DNA of 64,000 nt from Lentzea alba (lineage in GTDB: Bacteria; Actinomycetota; Actinomycetes; Mycobacteriales; Pseudonocardiaceae): assembly GCF_011067745.1 (NCBI RefSeq), contig NZ_JAAMPJ010000004.1, forward strand, positions 62,001-126,000, given 5' to 3'. The notes below the pieces were generated by a model, which did not search any database, had not been told where the DNA came from, and saw nothing but the letters and a program-made list of their open reading frames with translations. Made by a program: the position numbers and the translations under genes. This document shows positions 1 to 8,891 of the stretch, piece by piece. The first letter of the stretch is position 1. Every line of letters starts with the position of its first letter.

Positions 1-1220
1 TGTTCGGCCGACTGGGCTGCGTCGAGACCGAGGGCTTCGAACAACGCGCCGAACTCGCGGGCGGACTTGTTGGCGCGCAAGACGATCTGCTGCGCCACGG
101 GAGCGCGTTCGGCGGTGTAGGTGTCCAGCAACGACGGTCCCGCCTGCCCGGTGAGGACCGCCGCCAGCTTCCACGCCAGGTTGTAGGAGTCCTGGATCGA
201 GGTGTTGGAGCCGAGCCCGTTGCTCGGCGGGTGCTTGTGCACCGCGTCGCCGGCGCAGAACACCCGGCCCCGCTGCAGCCGGGTGGCGTACTGCTCGTTG
301 TTGCCCCACAACGAGATTCCGGTGATCTCCGCGTCGAGGGCGGGATCACCGACGAGGTTGCGCACGATCTGCAGCGCGTCGTCCTCGGTCACCTCGGGCA
401 CGCCGTGCGCGAGATCGAAGCCCCAGACGATGAGCCATTCGTTCCACGGCCGCACCATCCGGACGAGACCCGCGCCGATGCCGCCGACGTTCGCGCCGGG
501 CTGGATCACCCAGTACAGCACCGAGGGGCGGTGCCGGCAGAGGTCGGCGAGGTCCGCTTTGAACGTGATGTTCATGGACCCGGCGACGTCCATCCGCCCC
601 TCGTAGGGCAGGTCCAGGTCGGCGGCCACCGCGGACCGGGCGCCGTCCGCGCCGATGAGGTACTTGGCGCGGATCGTGTACTCGGTGCCGGTGAGCCGGT
701 TCAGCACCCGCACGGTCACGCCGTCGGCGTCCTGCGTGTGGCCCAGGTACTCGGTGCTGAACTGGGTCTGCGTGCCGCGCGCCGTCGCGTTGCGGACGAG
801 GATCGGCTCCAGGTAGGTCTGCGGGATGTCGCAGTTGAGCGACGGCGAGGCGAGCGCGTGGTCGGCGTGCCGCGCGGGGTGGTTGCCCCACGTCAGGATG
901 CGGCCGATCTCCTCGCCGGTGATCGACGTGCAGAACACCGTGTCGCCGATCAGGTGGTGTGGCGTGGCGTCCGCGAGCACCTGGGCCTCGATGCCCACGT
1001 CGCGGAAGATCTCCATCGTGCGCTGGTTGGTGATGTGCGCGCGAGGGGTGTTGGCCGTCCACCGGTACTTCGTGATCATGATGTTCGGGACGCCGAGCGT
1101 CGACAGGAAGAGCGCCGCGGAGGCCCCGGCGGGGCCCGATCCCACGATCAGCACCTCGGTCTCGACCGCGGTGTGCGTCGGCGGGGACGTGTCGGCGAGA
1201 CCGTCGTGGAAAGTCACCAT
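1..1220 (-). CDS. FAD-dependent aromatic-ring monooxygenase (phenol hydroxylase / TfdB-like), 3' end outside window
   Basis: Partial gene: 406 codons from an ATG at 1220 are visible and the frame stays open to the left edge. The protein has the three landmarks of group A flavin hydroxylases: a dinucleotide-binding GSGPAGA near residue 27, a GADGARS (DG motif) in the middle, and a late CAGDAVHKHPPSNG segment (GD motif). The early NTPRAHITNQRTME stretch is typical of the 2,4-dichlorophenol 6-monooxygenase/phenol hydroxylase branch, which uses NAD(P)H and O2 to hydroxylate a phenolic ring in the cytosol. The substrate cannot be read from sequence. It could equally be a tailoring hydroxylase of a natural-product pathway. 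An AraC regulator lies 70 bp upstream in the same direction and is the obvious candidate activator. Confidence 0.85.
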   Translation of the reverse strand, partial: MVTFHDGLADTSPPTHTAVETEVLIVGSGPAGASAALFLSTLGVPNIMITKYRWTANTPRAHITNQRTMEIFRDVGIEAQVLADATPHHLIGDTVFCTSITGEEIGRILTWGNHPARHADHALASPSLNCDIPQTYLEPILVRNATARGTQTQFSTEYLGHTQDADGVTVRVLNRLTGTEYTIRAKYLIGADGARSAVAADLDLPYEGRMDVAGSMNITFKADLADLCRHRPSVLYWVIQPGANVGGIGAGLVRMVRPWNEWLIVWGFDLAHGVPEVTEDDALQIVRNLVGDPALDAEITGISLWGNNEQYATRLQRGRVFCAGDAVHKHPPSNGLGSNTSIQDSYNLAWKLAAVLTGQAGPSLLDTYTAERAPVAQQIVLRANKSAREFGALFEALGLDAAQSAE

Positions 1221-1290
1221 GCGCACACCGTGACAAGTTCGGCGACGTCGCGGTGACCTCGCGCCGGACGTGGCGGAAACAGGCAAAAGT

Positions 1291-2196
1291 TCAGATGCGG
1301 CGGTCCTTGCACGGCGTGGTGCCGAACCGTGCCCGGTAGGTCCGCGAGAAGTGCGCCTGTGAGGCGAAACCGCTCCTGGCCGCGACCTCGGCCAGCGAGA
1401 TCGGTTCGGTGAGCAGGCGCCGGGCGGCGTCGAGCCGGGCGGTCAGCACCGCCTGCGGGACGCTTTGCCCGGACCTCGCGAACAACCGCGAGAGGTGACG
1501 TTCGGAGTACCCGATGGCGGCGGCGATCCGGCTCGCGGACAGGTCTTGGTCGGCCAGATGAGCCGCGATGTACGCGTGCGCCGCCGCCAGATCGCCGGTG
1601 TCGGAGCGTTCACCACCGAGCAACGTCGCGAGCAGGCTCGTCGCGACGTGTTCGAGACCCTCCCAGTCCGCGGGGCCGCCGCGCAGGGCTCCGGACAGCG
1701 CGGTCACGAGCGCCTGGGCGTGCGCGTCGCCCTGGACGCTGAACACCTGCGGCCGAACGGGCCTGGTCCTGCGCACGAGGGTGCGCGGCGCCTTCAGCAC
1801 GAGCTCGGTGAGGCCGTGCGAGAACGTCCGCTGGAACGGCTGGTCGCCGTCCACCACGAGTCCCTGCCCCGGCACGACGAGCTCACGGCCACCGCGGTGC
1901 TCGAAGTGCCCCGCACCGGCCAGGGCGAAGTAGACGACCACGCCGTCGGCCGGGTGTTCGGCGATCTGCCGGACGTCCCGTTCGACGGCGTGCGGCGATC
2001 CGGTGACCCGCGCCAGCCGCAGCCGGGGCAGGGTGAGGTTGATCTCCGTTCCGTCGAACGGCCGGTCACCGAACGGGAGCGCCCGCAGGCCGACCAGCGC
2101 GCGGGCGTTGTGCGCCTCCCACCCGGTGAGCCGGTGCGGGCCCGGGAGGTCGTGCGTCCGGAACCTCGTCAGGCCGGGCGGGTGCACGGATGCCAT
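1291..2196 (-). CDS. AraC-family transcriptional regulator
   Basis: The 301-aa protein has a variable N-terminal half of the AraC ligand-binding type and a C-terminal pair of helix-turn-helix motifs. The first contains SASRIAAAIGYSERHLSRLF and the second SLAEVAARSGFASQAHFSRT, which carries the conserved second-helix GF-S-HFSR pattern of the family. Start is the ATG at 2196; no longer frame is better supported. It is transcribed toward the flavin monooxygenase gene with a 70-bp gap, so it probably controls that gene in response to an aromatic compound (inference from neighbourhood). It is divergent from the conservon across a 374-bp intergenic region. Confidence 0.85.
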   Translation of the reverse strand: MASVHPPGLTRFRTHDLPGPHRLTGWEAHNARALVGLRALPFGDRPFDGTEINLTLPRLRLARVTGSPHAVERDVRQIAEHPADGVVVYFALAGAGHFEHRGGRELVVPGQGLVVDGDQPFQRTFSHGLTELVLKAPRTLVRRTRPVRPQVFSVQGDAHAQALVTALSGALRGGPADWEGLEHVATSLLATLLGGERSDTGDLAAAHAYIAAHLADQDLSASRIAAAIGYSERHLSRLFARSGQSVPQAVLTARLDAARRLLTEPISLAEVAARSGFASQAHFSRTYRARFGTTPCKDRRI

Positions 2197-2570
2197 TTCG
2201 TCACGGTAACCCCTGAAAGCCGCTGGTGACAGAACGCGACGCCTGGTTGCAATGCGTTGTTCTAATAGAAGATTTCGTGCGCTATGTCAAGTTGGCCGCG
2301 ATTAACTCCGCGTTTGTCGAGTTCGATGGGAGAAAGCCCAGCTGGGCATCGTCCGTGCCCGAACAAGCATCGGTGACCGTTCTACCTGCGAGAGCGTGCC
2401 CACACAGGACAAGCGCAGGTCACGGGATGAGACCGGAACCGACATCAGGGGGTGTTGCGGTGGTCATCCGACTGAGTAGTCTCTACGCAACCCCAAGATC
2501 ATCGCCTGTTGATCGAGTTGATCTTGCAGTGCTATCTTTCCGTCGCCAATTCGGGTGGTCGTGGAGCGTT
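2197..2570. promoter_or_regulatory. Divergent intergenic region with candidate conservon promoter
   Basis: This 374-bp stretch is less GC-rich than its flanks and carries no convincing gene, although the cvnA reading frame happens to stay open through it. On the plus strand TTGATC (2509-2514) and TATCTT (2533-2538) are separated by 18 bp. They would place transcription start about 25 bp before the GTG of cvnA. No inverted repeat stood out. Confidence 0.4.
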
Positions 2571-4994
2571 GTGAAGCTGAAGACTGCGCCTGATACGAAT
2601 TACAAGACAATTCGTTCACGGCTCACTGGTGTCGTGGTCGTTCCCAGCATCGTCCTTCTGGCCATGTGGGCGCTGTTCTCGTCGTACACCGTGTTCGAGG
2701 GGCTCTACCTGCAGCTGGTCGCCTCCGGTGTGCGGGACGCGTCGATCCCGGCCGTCCAGTCGTTCGCGTCGCTGCAGAAGGAACGCGAGCTCAGCATGAC
2801 CAGCCTGAGCAAGCCCGGCTCCAACGCCGCGGCGCTGGTCAAGCAGCAGCAGGACACCGACGCGGACCTCGGCAGGATGAAGGCCGCGTTCACCGAGCTC
2901 GCCTCCCAGGCGCCGCAGGAGGTCGTCGACGGGATCGGCAAGCTCAACGGGCTGCTGGACCAGCTTCCGCAGCAGCGGGCCGCGCTCGAGGCCGGCACCG
3001 CGTCCAAGCCCGAGATCTACCGCTACTACAACAGCGTGCTCGACGCCGGTGCCGCACTGTTCAACACGCAGGCCCGCATCGTGCCGGACGCGGAGACGGT
3101 GCAGGGCGCGCTGGCCGCGGTGCAGTACTTCCAGGCCGCCGACTCGATGTCGCGGGCAGGTTCGGTCGCGGCGGGCGCGCTGGCGGCGGGCAAGTTCACG
3201 CCGGAGGAGCACCGCGAGTTCGTCTACCTCGTCGGCGCGTACCGGTCGTCGCTCAACTCGATCGAGCCCTACGCCCTGCCGAACGTGCGTGAGCACTTCA
3301 AGTCGATCGTCGCCAGCGCCCAGTGGCAGCAGCTGGTGACCCTCGAGAACCGCCTGCTGCAGAACGCGGAACGGCCCATCGGGCAGTCGGTCAACGCGAC
3401 CGACTGGGAGAACGCCGACCGCGCGGTGTCCGCCGAGCTGACCAAGCTGGTGCAGGAGCAGTCCGACGGTGCCGTGAACGTGGCCATGGCCAACGGCAAG
3501 AACAAGTTCACCACGGTGATGATCGGCAGTCTGATCGCGCTGATCGCGGTGATCTTGGGCATCTTCGTCGCCGTCCGGGTGTCCAGCCGCCTCGTCAACA
3601 AGGCGTTGATCGTCCGGCTCACCAGCCTGAAGAGCGACTCGCTCAAGCTCGCGCACGAACGGCTGCCGGACATCGTCGAGCGGTTGCGCGAGGGCAAGCA
3701 CGTCGACGTCGCCGCCGAGGTGCCCGCGCTGGACTACGGCAACGACGAGATCGGTCAGGTGGCCGACGCGTTCAACGCCGCGCAGTACACCGCCGTCGCC
3801 GCGGCGGTGAAGGAGAGCCAGACCCGTGAAGGCGTGAACCGGGTCTTCCTCGACATCGCGCGCCGCAACCAGGGTCTGGTGCACCGCCAGCTGAAGATCC
3901 TCGACAAGCTCGAGCGCGAGGAGGAGAACCCCGACCACCTCGACGCGTTCTTCCAGCTCGACCACCTCGCCACCCGCGCGCGGCGCAACGCCGAGAACCT
4001 GATCATCCTGACCGGCGAGCAGCCGGGACGGCAGTGGCGCAAGCCCGTGCGCATGCTCGACGTCGTGCGCGCCGCGGTCGCGGAGACCGAGCAGTACGCC
4101 CGCGTGAAGGTGAACCCGGTGCCGGAGGTGGCGCTGGTCGGCGCCGCCGTCGCGGACACGATCCACCTGATCGCCGAGCTGGTCGACAACGCGACCTCGT
4201 TCTCCTCACCGCGGTCGCAGGTCGAGGTGCACAGCAGCGAGGTGCCGCAGGGTCTCGTCCTGGAGATCGAGGACCACGGTCTCGGCATCAAGCCCGACGA
4301 CCGCGAGCAGCACAACAAGATGCTGGCCGCACCGCCCGACTTCGAGGCGATGCGACTGCGCGGCGAGTCCCGCCTCGGCCTGTTCGTCGTCGCCCGGCTG
4401 GCCGCCCGCCGCGGCATCCACGTCGAGCTGCGCGAGTGCCCGACCGGCGGCACGATCGCGCTGGTGCTGGTCCCGTCCGACCTGATCGTCGGCGACGCGG
4501 GCGTGGCCGACCCCGTGGAACCCGTGCAGATGCCCAAGCCGACGTTCCGGCAGCAGACGCTCGCGCAGACCGCCCTCCCGCAGGCCGAGGACGTCGTGCT
4601 CGACGCCAGGTCCACGCCGGGACTGAACGAGTTCTGGGCAGGGGGAGGAGTGGGAAACGTCCCGGACTCCCGCCGGGCCGAGGACCACGACAGCGGGAGC
4701 ATCGTCGGCGTGTTGCCGGTGCCCGACCGCCAGCCCGACCGCAAGCCCGAACCGTGGCCCGCCGAAGGCCCCCGGGAAGGTGAAGCGACGCGTCAGGACA
4801 CGCGGCCCGAGCTGCCTCGCCGCCGGCGGCAGCAGCACCTGGTGCCGCAGCTCGCGAACGACGACCACCGGCTCGAGCCCGACTTCACCGAGACCAACAC
4901 CGAGGAACGGGCGGAACGAACCCGCGACGGCATGTCGGCCTTCCAGCAGGGCACCCGTACTGCCCGCCAGGCCGACGACGCCGTCGAACCGTGA
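2571..4994 (+). CDS. cvnA: Conservon sensor kinase-like protein CvnA (NIT domain, HAMP, HATPase)
   Basis: The 807-aa membrane protein starts at GTG 2571, preceded by GGAG five bases upstream. The open frame runs further upstream, but that part is low-complexity and lacks a start with an RBS. One membrane segment lies at about residues 20-43 and a second at about 312-335. Between them is an extracellular nitrate/nitrite-sensing (NIT)-like helical domain, followed by a HAMP-like linker and a GHKL ATPase domain. ELVDNATSF (about 536) is the N box and IEDHGLGI (about 565) the G box. No phosphoacceptor-His dimerisation motif is obvious, as is usual for CvnA. The last 140 residues are polar and disordered. 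In characterised conservons CvnA associates at the membrane with CvnB, C and D in a eukaryote-like GTPase signalling complex. The three partner genes follow directly. Confidence 0.9.
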   Translation: MKLKTAPDTNYKTIRSRLTGVVVVPSIVLLAMWALFSSYTVFEGLYLQLVASGVRDASIPAVQSFASLQKERELSMTSLSKPGSNAAALVKQQQDTDADLGRMKAAFTELASQAPQEVVDGIGKLNGLLDQLPQQRAALEAGTASKPEIYRYYNSVLDAGAALFNTQARIVPDAETVQGALAAVQYFQAADSMSRAGSVAAGALAAGKFTPEEHREFVYLVGAYRSSLNSIEPYALPNVREHFKSIVASAQWQQLVTLENRLLQNAERPIGQSVNATDWENADRAVSAELTKLVQEQSDGAVNVAMANGKNKFTTVMIGSLIALIAVILGIFVAVRVSSRLVNKALIVRLTSLKSDSLKLAHERLPDIVERLREGKHVDVAAEVPALDYGNDEIGQVADAFNAAQYTAVAAAVKESQTREGVNRVFLDIARRNQGLVHRQLKILDKLEREEENPDHLDAFFQLDHLATRARRNAENLIILTGEQPGRQWRKPVRMLDVVRAAVAETEQYARVKVNPVPEVALVGAAVADTIHLIAELVDNATSFSSPRSQVEVHSSEVPQGLVLEIEDHGLGIKPDDREQHNKMLAAPPDFEAMRLRGESRLGLFVVARLAARRGIHVELRECPTGGTIALVLVPSDLIVGDAGVADPVEPVQMPKPTFRQQTLAQTALPQAEDVVLDARSTPGLNEFWAGGGVGNVPDSRRAEDHDSGSIVGVLPVPDRQPDRKPEPWPAEGPREGEATRQDTRPELPRRRRQQHLVPQLANDDHRLEPDFTETNTEERAERTRDGMSAFQQGTRTARQADDAVEP

Positions 4995-5022
4995 TCACAC
5001 CGACGACTGAAAGGCTGCTTTC

Positions 5023-5463
5023 GTGGACGACGACCTGACCGGCGGGCACCCCGAGCTCAACTGGTTGCTGGACGACCTCGTCGCCAGAGTCATCGGCGCC
5101 AGGCACGCGGTGGTGCTCTCCGCGGACGGACTGCTGCTCGCCCGCTCACCCGAACTGTCCAAGGACGACTCCGACCACCTCTCGGCGATGGCGTCGGCGT
5201 TCCAGTCGCTCGCCCGCGGCACCGGCCGGCACTTCGGCGGCGGCCAGGTCCGCCAGACCATCGTCGAGATGGAACGCGCGCACCTGTTCGTCACCGCCGC
5301 CGGGCAGGGCGCCTGCCTCGCCGTCGTCGGTGAGGAGGACGCCGACATGGGCATGATCGCCTACGAGATGAACATGCTCGTGAAGCGCGTGGGCAGCTAC
5401 CTGTCGTCCGCGCCGCGCACGATGGCGTCGCCGCGGATGCCCAACCCCCTCGGGTTGTCATGA
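5023..5463 (+). CDS. cvnB: Roadblock/LC7-domain protein CvnB
   Basis: The 146-aa protein starts at GTG 5023 with AAAGG about ten bases upstream and is 28 bp downstream of cvnA. The roadblock/LC7 fold is recognisable from ELNWLLDDLVARVIGARHAV followed by LSADGLLLARS, the standard opening of CvnB proteins, and from the ACLAVVGEEDADMGMIAYEM strand-helix part. The family acts as a GTPase-activating or scaffolding partner of the small GTPase CvnD. Its stop overlaps the ATG of cvnC by four bases (ATGA), so translation is coupled. Confidence 0.93.
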   Translation: MDDDLTGGHPELNWLLDDLVARVIGARHAVVLSADGLLLARSPELSKDDSDHLSAMASAFQSLARGTGRHFGGGQVRQTIVEMERAHLFVTAAGQGACLAVVGEEDADMGMIAYEMNMLVKRVGSYLSSAPRTMASPRMPNPLGLS

Positions 5464-5834
5464 GCCCGCGTTCCTCGGACTGGTGGTACGACGAGGCGGC
5501 GGGCCCGCTGGTCCGCCCCTACGCGTTGGTGAGCGGCCGCACCAGGCCGACGTGGGGCAGGCTGAACCTCGCCACCCAGGTGCGGTCGATCCGCACGTCG
5601 ACCGAGACCGGCTCGCTGTCCGTCGAGCACCTCGAGATCATCAAACTGTGCCGGAAACCGTTGTCCGTGGCCGAAGTCGCCGCGTACCTGCACGCGCCGC
5701 TCGTCGTGGCGAAGGTGTTGCTGAGTGACCTGATCCAACGCGGCGACGTCATCACCAGCGATCCGTCGCGCATGGCGACCGCGCCGGACCTGAACCTACT
5801 TCAGAAGGTGCTAGATGGTGTCCGTGCAATCTGA
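5460..5834 (+). CDS. cvnC: DUF742 protein CvnC
   Basis: The 124-aa protein starts at ATG 5460 overlapping the cvnB stop. It matches the DUF742 pattern: an N-terminal WWYDEAAGPLVRPYALVSGR segment, then a winged-helix-like half (KPLSVAEVAAYLHAPLVVAKVLLSDLIQRG), ending in LLQKVLDGVRAI. DUF742 proteins are the third member of conservons and are thought to adapt the kinase-like protein to the GTPase. Its exact biochemical job is not established. The gene overlaps cvnD by 20 bp. Confidence 0.93.
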   Translation: MSPRSSDWWYDEAAGPLVRPYALVSGRTRPTWGRLNLATQVRSIRTSTETGSLSVEHLEIIKLCRKPLSVAEVAAYLHAPLVVAKVLLSDLIQRGDVITSDPSRMATAPDLNLLQKVLDGVRAI

Positions 5835-6426
5835 CCGTCTTGATTCTGGGCAGCCCAGAGAAGAGCTGCTCGTCCCGTCCTCGGTGAAGATCGTCGTGGC
5901 GGGTGGCTTCGGTGTGGGCAAGACGACGATGGTCGGTGCGGTCAGCGAGATCACGCCGCTGCGGACCGAGGAGCTGCTCACCGAAGCCGGCACGCAGATC
6001 GACGACCTCGCCGGCGTCGAGGGCAAGAACACCACCACGGTCGCGTTGGACTTCGGCCGCATCACGATCAACCCCGAGGTCGTGCTGTACCTGTTCGGCA
6101 CGCCGGGCCAGGACCGCTTCTGGTTCATGTGGGACGAGCTGTCGTACGGGGCGATCGGCGCCGTGGTCCTGGTGGACACCCGCAGGCTCGACGGCGGGTT
6201 CGGCGCGATCGACTTCTTCGAACGCCGCGGGATCCCGTTCGTGGTGGCGGTGAACTGCTTCGAGGGCGGCCACTCCTACAGCGAGGACGAGGTGCGGCAC
6301 GCGCTCGACGTCGGGGACAACGTGCCGCTGGTGCTGTGCGACGCCCGTGACCGCGAGTCGTGCAAGACGGTGCTGGCCCGCGTGATCGAGCATGCGATGA
6401 GCAAACTCGACCACGCGGTCGCCTAG
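5815..6426 (+). CDS. cvnD: Conservon small GTPase CvnD
   Basis: The 203-aa Ras-like cytosolic GTPase starts at ATG 5815. The P-loop GGFGVGKTT is at residues 30-38 and the switch-II motif FGTPGQDRFW at about 94-103. The G4 position reads VAVNCF instead of the canonical NKxD, a deviation typical of this bacterial family (DUF/ATP-GTP-binding, MglA-related). It closes the four-gene conservon. No P450 (cvnE) follows. Its TAG is immediately followed, with no spacer, by the stop codon of the convergent tryptophanase gene, leaving no room for a conventional terminator. Confidence 0.93.
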   Translation: MVSVQSDRLDSGQPREELLVPSSVKIVVAGGFGVGKTTMVGAVSEITPLRTEELLTEAGTQIDDLAGVEGKNTTTVALDFGRITINPEVVLYLFGTPGQDRFWFMWDELSYGAIGAVVLVDTRRLDGGFGAIDFFERRGIPFVVAVNCFEGGHSYSEDEVRHALDVGDNVPLVLCDARDRESCKTVLARVIEHAMSKLDHAVA

Positions 6427-7785
6427 TTACTTCACCTGTTCCAACCGGCAGCGGAACGGTCGCAGCATGGCGGGTGCCTCGGTGAGCCGGTAACCGGGGA
6501 CCCGCTCGGGGTTCTTGGCGATCCCCGCGAGCGTCTCGGCCACGTACTCCAGGTGGCTGCGGGTGTAGACGCGGCGCGGGATCGCCAGGCGCACCAGCTC
6601 GAACGGTGCGGGCGTGATCAGCTCGCCGTCTTCGGTAATCTCTCCGAGGTAGAGCGAACCCAGTTCGGCACAACGGATTCCGCCCGCGAGGTACAGCTCC
6701 GAGGCCAGCGCGTGGCCGGTGAACCGGTGCGGCGGGATGTGCGGCAACAGCTTGCCCGCGTTGAGGTACACGGCGTGTACGCCAGTCGGCCGCACACTGT
6801 CCACTCCGGCCTGGCGCGCGCACTCGGCGAGGTACTCGGTGGCCTCCGCGCGCTCACGCAGGTACAGCGGGTCGGTGACCTCCATCAGGCCCTGCGCGCA
6901 CATGTCGAGGTCGCGGCCGGAAAGTCCGCCGTAGGTGCGGAAACCCTCGGTGGCGATCAGCAGGAGCTCGCACCGCTTGGCCAGCTCGGTGTCGTTGAGG
7001 GCGAGCATCCCTCCGATGTGGACGATGCCGTCCTTCTTCAGGCTGACCACGCAGCCGTCGGCCAGCCGGAACGCCTTCTTCGCGACCTCACGCGGGCTGT
7101 GGCCGCGGTACTTCTCTTCGCGTTGCGTGACGAGCCAGGCGTTCTCGGCGAACCGGGCCGCGTCGAGGATGAACGGCACCCCGTGCTTGCGGCACAACTT
7201 GCTCGCCTTCTTGAGGTTCGCCATCGAGACGGGTTGACCGCCACCGCCGTTGTTGGTGATCGTCATGAGCACCAGGCCGACGTCGTCCGGTCCGCTCAGC
7301 GCTTCTTCGAGAGCGACGAGGTCGATGTTGCCCTTGAACGGCTCGTCGCTGTCGAGGTCCTTCGCCTCGGGGCAGGGGAGGTCGCGCACCACGCCGCCGG
7401 CGATCTCCACGTTCGCGCGGGTCGTGTCGAAGTGCGTGTTGCTGATGGAGATCTGGCCGGGCTTGAGCAACGCGGTGAACAGGATCCGTTCCGCGGCACG
7501 GCCTTGGTGCACCGGGAAGATGTGGTCGAAGCCGGTGAGCTCCTCGACCACCTCGCGGAACCGGAACCACGACCGCGCACCGGCGTAGGTCTCGTCACCG
7601 CGCATGCCGGCCGCCTGCTGCTCCGCCGAGAGGGCGCCCGTGCCGGAGTCGCTCAGCAGGTCGATCGTGACGTCGTCGGCGGTGAGGTTGAACTGGTTGT
7701 ACCCGCCTTCGGCGTACCTGCGTTCCCGGTAGTCGCGGGTGGTGATGGGGATGGGCTCGACGACCTTGATCCGGTAGGGCTCCAC
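6427..7785 (-). CDS. tnaA: Tryptophanase-like PLP-dependent beta-eliminating lyase
   Basis: The 452-aa protein starts at GTG 7785, with an excellent AGGAAGG (7792-7798) six bases upstream that overlaps the stop codon of the prenyltransferase gene. It belongs to the tryptophanase/tyrosine phenol-lyase family: LLSDSGTGAL near residue 45, HQGRAAERILF at 93-103, and the PLP-binding lysine pair in SLKKDG (248-253) followed by HIGG. In the C-terminal part it reads IRCAELGS. From memory, tyrosine phenol-lyases have an arginine in SMERG here, so the sequence leans to tryptophanase (L-tryptophan to indole, pyruvate and ammonia). A substituted tryptophan may be the true substrate, because the gene is coupled to an aromatic prenyltransferase. 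The gene length is normal for the family. Confidence 0.88.
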   Translation of the reverse strand: MEPYRIKVVEPIPITTRDYRERRYAEGGYNQFNLTADDVTIDLLSDSGTGALSAEQQAAGMRGDETYAGARSWFRFREVVEELTGFDHIFPVHQGRAAERILFTALLKPGQISISNTHFDTTRANVEIAGGVVRDLPCPEAKDLDSDEPFKGNIDLVALEEALSGPDDVGLVLMTITNNGGGGQPVSMANLKKASKLCRKHGVPFILDAARFAENAWLVTQREEKYRGHSPREVAKKAFRLADGCVVSLKKDGIVHIGGMLALNDTELAKRCELLLIATEGFRTYGGLSGRDLDMCAQGLMEVTDPLYLRERAEATEYLAECARQAGVDSVRPTGVHAVYLNAGKLLPHIPPHRFTGHALASELYLAGGIRCAELGSLYLGEITEDGELITPAPFELVRLAIPRRVYTRSHLEYVAETLAGIAKNPERVPGYRLTEAPAMLRPFRCRLEQVK

Positions 7786-7796
7786 GGCACGCCTTC

Positions 7797-8891
7797 CTAG
7801 CTCGACATGGCTGTTGTTCGTGGTGGTGTGACGTCGTACGCCTCCGACGACAGGTACACCGTCACTCCAGGTCGAGGTTTGCCCAGGCGCAGCGACACGT
7901 GGGCGATCAGACCGACCCCCTCGCCCAGCGGCCGGCGCACGATGCTCGCCAGCGCCAGCACGAAAGGAGTCGTGTCGAGCCCGCACCTGGTCATGATCGT
8001 GAGAACCCTCTCACACGCTTCCAGGTCGTCCTGCACGTAGTCCCGCACGGGGATGTAGAGGGAATAGCCGCTCGGCCGGTCGGTGTCGCCGGCCAGGAAG
8101 TTGTAGCTGGACATGAGCGGGCGCCGGGTGAACGGTCCCGTGCCGCCGCACGCCAGCTTGACCACGTCCGCCAGCAGACCCAGGTCCACGTCGGGTGCGG
8201 CGGAGGCCGCGCGCACCACGTCCTCGGTCTCGGCGTCGTCGTGCGACACGTAGGTCTTCACGCGCGCCCGCTGTTCGTCCATGAGGTCGAGGGCGAAGAA
8301 GGAGAACCGGTCGAGCCCCTCGCGCCGCAACGCGTGCTGGACCACGGTGGGGTAGGCCGCGCCGAGTCCGAGGCGGTCGAGTGCCGTGCTGACCAGAGTG
8401 TTCGCGTGGGCACGGCCGCGCACCTCGGGGTTGAGGTAGACCTTGATCGCGGGCGCCGCGTTCTGCTGGACGATCAGCGCGTACCAGAACGCGAAGTCCC
8501 CCTGGGGATCCGCGGGCAGGAACAGGTCGCGCACCACGTCGAGCCGCCGCAGGTCCAGCTGGTGCTGTGTGGACAGCCGGTCGAGGACGCTCAGCGCCGC
8601 GGCGAGGTTCGCCCGCCGGCCCGGCTGCTCCGCGATCGACTCGACGATCATGCGCACCGCCGGGGGTTCGTTCTGGGCCAATGCCACCGAGAACTCGACA
8701 GGCGTGTGATCGTCGGCCACGTTCGACGGCCAATAGGGGGCTGCCGAAAGCGGTCGCAAACAGCCCGGCCCTAATGCCTCACCCAGCAGTTTTGTGGATC
8801 GGTCCGCGGACTTTGCCAATCCAACGGCGCGTAATAGGTTGTGTAGTTGGCCGACGGCGAAATCGCGTAGTGAGACGTTTGCCGCACTCAA
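7797..8891 (-). CDS. ABBA/DMATS-type aromatic (tryptophan) prenyltransferase
   Basis: The 364-aa soluble protein resembles bacterial dimethylallyltryptophan-synthase-type prenyltransferases. Alternating strand signatures are visible: AIKVYLNPEVRGR (about residues 158-170), FFALDLMDEQRARVKTYVSH (about 205-224), SGYSLYIPVRDY (about 280) and RPGVTVYLSSEAY at the end. Such proteins form a PT barrel, bind dimethylallyl pyrophosphate without a DDxxD motif, and prenylate the indole ring. The only start with an RBS is TTG 8891 (AGGAGC at 8901-8906). The gene lies 11 bp before the tryptophanase start on the same strand. Similar prenyltransferase/tryptophanase pairs are known from streptomycete dimethylallyl-indole pathways (recollection). 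The ring position attacked cannot be read from the sequence. Confidence 0.85.
   Translation of the reverse strand: MSAANVSLRDFAVGQLHNLLRAVGLAKSADRSTKLLGEALGPGCLRPLSAAPYWPSNVADDHTPVEFSVALAQNEPPAVRMIVESIAEQPGRRANLAAALSVLDRLSTQHQLDLRRLDVVRDLFLPADPQGDFAFWYALIVQQNAAPAIKVYLNPEVRGRAHANTLVSTALDRLGLGAAYPTVVQHALRREGLDRFSFFALDLMDEQRARVKTYVSHDDAETEDVVRAASAAPDVDLGLLADVVKLACGGTGPFTRRPLMSSYNFLAGDTDRPSGYSLYIPVRDYVQDDLEACERVLTIMTRCGLDTTPFVLALASIVRRPLGEGVGLIAHVSLRLGKPRPGVTVYLSSEAYDVTPPRTTAMSS

Noticed and set aside
2226..2570. N-terminal extension of cvnA by 115 codons
   Set aside because: The extension is low in coding character and covers the likely promoter. GTG 2571 has a good RBS and gives the usual short CvnA N-terminus before the first membrane helix.
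2616..4166. Long open frame antisense to cvnA (about 516 codons)
   Set aside because: It mirrors the third-position GC bias of cvnA, is arginine/histidine-rich with no domain, and has no RBS.
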